From Streptomyces diastaticus subsp. diastaticus (GTDB taxonomy: Bacteria > Actinomycetota > Actinomycetes > Streptomycetales > Streptomycetaceae): 64,000 bases of DNA. Numbering within the stretch: the stretch's first letter is position 1; every line of letters starts with the position of its first letter. The stretch is taken from assembly GCF_011170125.1 (NCBI RefSeq), contig NZ_BLLN01000002.1, forward strand, positions 398,501 through 462,500, written 5' to 3'. Of this stretch, positions 59,895 through 64,000 are shown in pieces. The position numbers and the translations under genes were made by a program. Under the pieces are notes generated by a model. That model was not told the DNA's origin, did not search any database, and saw only the letters and a list, made by a program, of their open reading frames with translations.

Positions 59895-61550
59895 ATGGCC
59901 GGCGCTCCCCGTGAACACGGCCCCGCGGCCGATGGAGCCCCCGCCCAGCGCGGTGTCCCCGACGGCCTGCTGATCGGCGTCCTGGCCCTTCTCCTCGCCT
60001 CGGCCTGCCTGGTGTGGACAGCGACGGGACTCGCCGGCCTCTTCAGCCACGGCGCGTGGCCGGACGGCGTGGACTTCACCCGCACACCGGCGGCCCTGCG
60101 CTCCCTGCTCACCGCACCGCAGGACCTGCCTGCCGCCTGGCCCGCGACCCCGCCCGCGCAACTCTCCGGCTGGGGCCTGTTCTGGGGCCTGGCCATCGGC
60201 CAGCTCCTCCTGGCCCTCACCCTGGCACTGGCCGTCGCCTTCTCCCTCGCCCGCCGCAAAGCCGCCCGCAGCAACCGACACGCGGCCCACGCCGGCTTCT
60301 CCTCGGGTCCCTCTCCCGTCGGCACAGCGACCACCGCCGAACCGACCCTCCGGAAACACACGCCCAAACCCTCCACACAGACTTCCGCACCACACCCCCC
60401 GGCCGCAGCCAGGCCAGGGCCGTCCTCCTCCAGTCCCTCCCCTCACGAGACCGAGCCCCAGCCGCAACAGCAGGACTCCGTACAGCGATCCTTCGCGGCT
60501 GCCCCTCCGAGCACCCCCGTCGAAACGATGTTCCCCTCTCCACGAGCGGAACAAGCCGCTCCCCTGATCACTCGTTCGAGTGCTTACGACGTCGGCTCCG
60601 GTCCTCCGGGAGCCACCCCGCAACTCCTGCTGGGCGCCCCGGACTCCCGCCTGCGCCTGGCGGCTCAAGCCCTCCAGGAGGCCGAGGGCGCCGCACTGGT
60701 CGTCACCTCCCACCCGGCCCTCTGGGCCGAGACCAAGGACGCCCGCGCGAAGCTCGGCCCGGTCCACCTGTACGACCCGTCCCACCGCTGCGACGCCCCT
60801 AACCGGCTCCGCTGGTCCCCGACCAGCGGTTGCCACGAGATGCCCACGGCCGCGTCCAGGGCCGTCGCCCTCCTCGCACCGGTCAGACCGCTCTCCACCT
60901 TGGACTCTGCCGTCGCCGACACCGCCCAGACGCTGCTCCGCTGCTTCCTGCACGCCGCGGAGACCGCGGACAAAGGCGTCAAGCACCTCCACCGCTGGGC
61001 CCAGGGCGGTCAGCTCCAGGAGGCGGTCACGGTCCTCCGTACGCACCCCCGCGCGGCGGCCGGCAGCGCCGGCGAGCTGGAGAGCGCCCTCACCGCCCAC
61101 CCCGTACGCCGCGACCAGGCACTCCAGCTCACCGCCAAGGCTCTCGGCTCGCTCAGCTCCGTCCACATCCGCAACGCGTGCGGGGCGAACCGAGCCGATG
61201 CGGCGGCCGTGGAGTCATTCGTCGCCGAAAGGGGCAGCCTCTACGTGGTGGGGGAGTCCGTGGAGGACCCCAAGTCCCATCCGGGTGCGGTACCTCTGGT
61301 CACCGCGTTCGCCTCATACGTGGTCGAGCACGGCCGCCGCGTGGCCGCACGGTCACCCGCCGGCCGGCTCGACCCACCAGCTCTCCTGGTCCTCGAGGAC
61401 CTGGCCGCGGTCGCTCCCTTCCCCGAGCTTCCCGGCCTTCTTACGGCGGCTCCCCTCGAAGGCATTCACCCCCTCGTCCTGCTCCGCTCCCAGGAACAGG
61501 CCCGGAGCCGCTGGCCGGGCCAGTCGCTCCTCTCGAAGCCCACGGAGTGA
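59895..61550 (+). CDS. VirD4/TraG-like coupling-protein homologue with lost P-loop
   Basis: A 551-aa membrane protein. Two N-terminal helices (about residues 23-46 and 91-115) and a 120-residue Pro/Ser/Gln-rich linker precede a TraG/VirD4-like domain. Where coupling proteins have a G-P-P-R-S-G-K-G P-loop, this has LLLGAPDSRLRLAA. The Walker B-like strand reads PALLVLEDLAAVAPFPELPGLL, with Glu-Asp instead of Asp-Glu. The order HLYDPSHRCDAPNRLRWSPTSGC keeps the family pattern. It ends at TGA 61548-61550 soon after SQEQARSRWPG, earlier than typical family members; in-frame coding-like sequence continues for about 49 codons beyond. Probably no longer an ATPase. Confidence 0.78.
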   Translation: MAGAPREHGPAADGAPAQRGVPDGLLIGVLALLLASACLVWTATGLAGLFSHGAWPDGVDFTRTPAALRSLLTAPQDLPAAWPATPPAQLSGWGLFWGLAIGQLLLALTLALAVAFSLARRKAARSNRHAAHAGFSSGPSPVGTATTAEPTLRKHTPKPSTQTSAPHPPAAARPGPSSSSPSPHETEPQPQQQDSVQRSFAAAPPSTPVETMFPSPRAEQAAPLITRSSAYDVGSGPPGATPQLLLGAPDSRLRLAAQALQEAEGAALVVTSHPALWAETKDARAKLGPVHLYDPSHRCDAPNRLRWSPTSGCHEMPTAASRAVALLAPVRPLSTLDSAVADTAQTLLRCFLHAAETADKGVKHLHRWAQGGQLQEAVTVLRTHPRAAAGSAGELESALTAHPVRRDQALQLTAKALGSLSSVHIRNACGANRADAAAVESFVAERGSLYVVGESVEDPKSHPGAVPLVTAFASYVVEHGRRVAARSPAGRLDPPALLVLEDLAAVAPFPELPGLLTAAPLEGIHPLVLLRSQEQARSRWPGQSLLSKPTE

Positions 61551-61897
61551 GCGTTCCTCAGCACGACCACCGGTCGGTTGGTGGCCTCGGTGCTCGGCAA
61601 CGGACGAGGCTCCCGGTCCTTGGGGGACATACCCGACGTGGCAACCCGCAGGCCCAGGAGCCGTCTTGGTTCCCTCTCCTCATGCGCGCCGGCCAAATGA
61701 GTCACCATCCGCACCAGCGCCCCTCTTCTCCCCTTCGCCCTGCCTTCGCGCGGTTGCTGACAGGTCACCGTCTGATGTCCCGGTGGATTCACCGCAAGAC
61801 CCGACGCCGCGAGCCGCATGGCAGAGGCCGACGCCGCTTTCCTCACCCTGGAGAGGCAAGCCGAAAAGGCTCCATGACTGCCCTGAAACGCAGCAAA
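61551..61897 (+). other. Gap between T4SS-like operon and rRNA terminators
   Basis: About 350 bases. Directly after the stop of the TraG-like gene the same frame stays open for 49 codons (AFLSTTTGRLVASVLGNG...), perhaps the lost C-terminal end. From about 61700 onwards no coding signal is visible. Confidence 0.5.
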
Positions 61898-61947
61898 GCC
61901 CGGGTGGTGGGTGGATACGGAGAGCCGTATCCACCCACCACCCGGGC
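61898..61947. terminator. 23-bp perfect stem-loop, second terminator of the rRNA operon
   Basis: Two 23-base arms (61898-61920 and 61925-61947), perfectly complementary, with a four-base AGAG loop. It lies downstream of the 5S gene on the minus strand and downstream of the T4SS-like operon on the plus strand. It could separate the two. Confidence 0.85.
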
Positions 61948-61950
61948 AAC

Positions 61951-61992
61951 AAAAAAGTGGTGGTCCCCGGACCGAAATCCGGGGACCACCAC
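61951..61992 (-). terminator. Rho-independent terminator directly after 5S rRNA
   Basis: Arms 61957-61971 and 61978-61992 (GTGGTGGTCCCCGGA and its complement, 15 bp) followed on the minus strand by six T residues (61951-61956). It begins about 12 bases after the 5S gene and is the primary terminator of this rRNA operon. Confidence 0.93.
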
Positions 61993-62003
61993 TCTGAATA
62001 ATA

Positions 62004-62120
62004 GTTCGGCGGCGACCTACTCTCCCACAGGGTCCCCCCTGCAGTACCATCGGCGCTGTAAGGCTTAGCTTCCGGGTTCGGAATGTAACCGGGCGTTTCC
62101 CTCACGCTATGACCACCGAA
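62004..62120 (-). rRNA. rrf: 5S ribosomal RNA
   Basis: The minus strand begins TTCGGTGGTCATAGCGTGAG and contains CCGAACCCGGAAGCTAAGCC and TGGGAGAGTAGG, the conserved 5S core, in about 117 bases. The ends pair as the 5S terminal stem (TTCGGTGG-like against CGCCGAAC). Exact ends may be off by one or two bases. Last gene of the rRNA operon. Confidence 0.95.
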
Positions 62121-62216
62121 ACACTACGAAACACACCAGCAACCACAACCCACCAGAAGATGAGTGTGCGGTTGGTGTTCGTGGTTTCAGAACCAACACA
62201 GTGGACGCGAGCAACT
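62121..62216 (-). other. 23S-5S internal transcribed spacer
   Basis: About 96 bases, AT-richer than the surroundings, without a tRNA. It holds the inverted pair GTTGGTGTTCGTGGTTTCAGAACCAAC (62171-62197, GTTGGT/ACCAAC), possibly a processing stem. Confidence 0.75.

Positions 62217-64000
<1,784 letters not shown>

Noticed and set aside
56681..60376. 1231-codon minus-strand open frame under the T4SS-like operon
   Set aside because: Antisense to five well supported genes; composition is that of a complement (Val/Gly/Asp/Arg-rich).
54247..61550. Integrated plasmid (AICE) with TraB-type FtsK-like transfer
   Set aside because: No FtsK/TraB-type translocase, replication initiator, integrase or attachment site is visible; the genes are of the VirB/VirD4 type.

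Overview
This is a chromosomal window from a high-GC actinomycete, almost certainly a Streptomyces. Codons are strongly biased to G or C at position three, GTG starts are common, the 5S and 23S rRNA sequences are actinobacterial, and many families are streptomycete specialities (SCO6745-like, DUF397/DUF5753, SCO6880-like, DUF6328). The order ppk - CHAD - Nudix - pstSCAB - pit - DUF47 - csoR is, from memory, that of the S. coelicolor chromosome around SCO4136-SCO4145, here with insertions. A parS-type 32-bp palindrome also points to the chromosome core.

Layout. 1-5.4 kb: end of an ABC exporter operon, then polyphosphate kinase with a CHAD protein and a DUF1992 protein. 5.4-20.5 kb: accessory and housekeeping genes (DJ-1/PfpI, PLP dehydratase, TmrB-like ATPase, SRPBCC, MarR/hydrolase pair, FUSC exporter, SCO6745/TetR pair, DinB, lipoprotein, glutamate dehydrogenase), with remnants of an IS481-type transposase and of an NmrA-like oxidoreductase. 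20.5-28 kb: phosphate region, comprising a Nudix hydrolase, a PHO box, pstSCAB closed by a strong terminator, a convergent pit-DUF47 operon, and csoR behind its own palindromic operator. 28-41 kb: SDR/TetR pair sharing an operator motif, PAP2 phosphatase, NlpC/P60 lytic protein, FBP-domain protein, a frameshifted SMI1/KNR4 pseudogene, an S53-like peptidase lacking part of its catalytic set, an HTH/zinc-ribbon protein, GntR regulator, parS and a class III aminotransferase. 41-47 kb: a membrane Ser/Thr kinase and an ATP-grasp RiPP (graspetide-type) locus of precursor, maturase and a small Cys-rich partner, divergent from an XRE/DUF397 regulator pair. 47.6-52.2 kb: a gene-decay zone with ankyrin, methyltransferase and substrate-binding-protein pseudogenes. 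54-61.6 kb: a six-gene operon resembling a type IV secretion system (T4SS), with pilin-like, VirB8-like, VirB6-like, SCO6880-like, VirB4-like and VirD4/TraG-like products. It lies directly before an rRNA operon on the opposite strand (5S and the 3' half of 23S).

How the parts work together. Ppk, CHAD, PstSCAB, Pit and DUF47 form one phosphate acquisition and storage module, with the PHO box putting pst under PhoP. The RiPP locus has the minimum for a crosslinked peptide, and a decayed methyltransferase of the kind that accompanies such loci lies about 5 kb away. The T4SS-like operon has an intact VirB4-type ATPase, no relaxase, and a VirD4-like protein whose P-loop is lost. It therefore looks like a repurposed envelope machine rather than a DNA-transfer system. 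These last two loci are the best candidates for under-described biology here.
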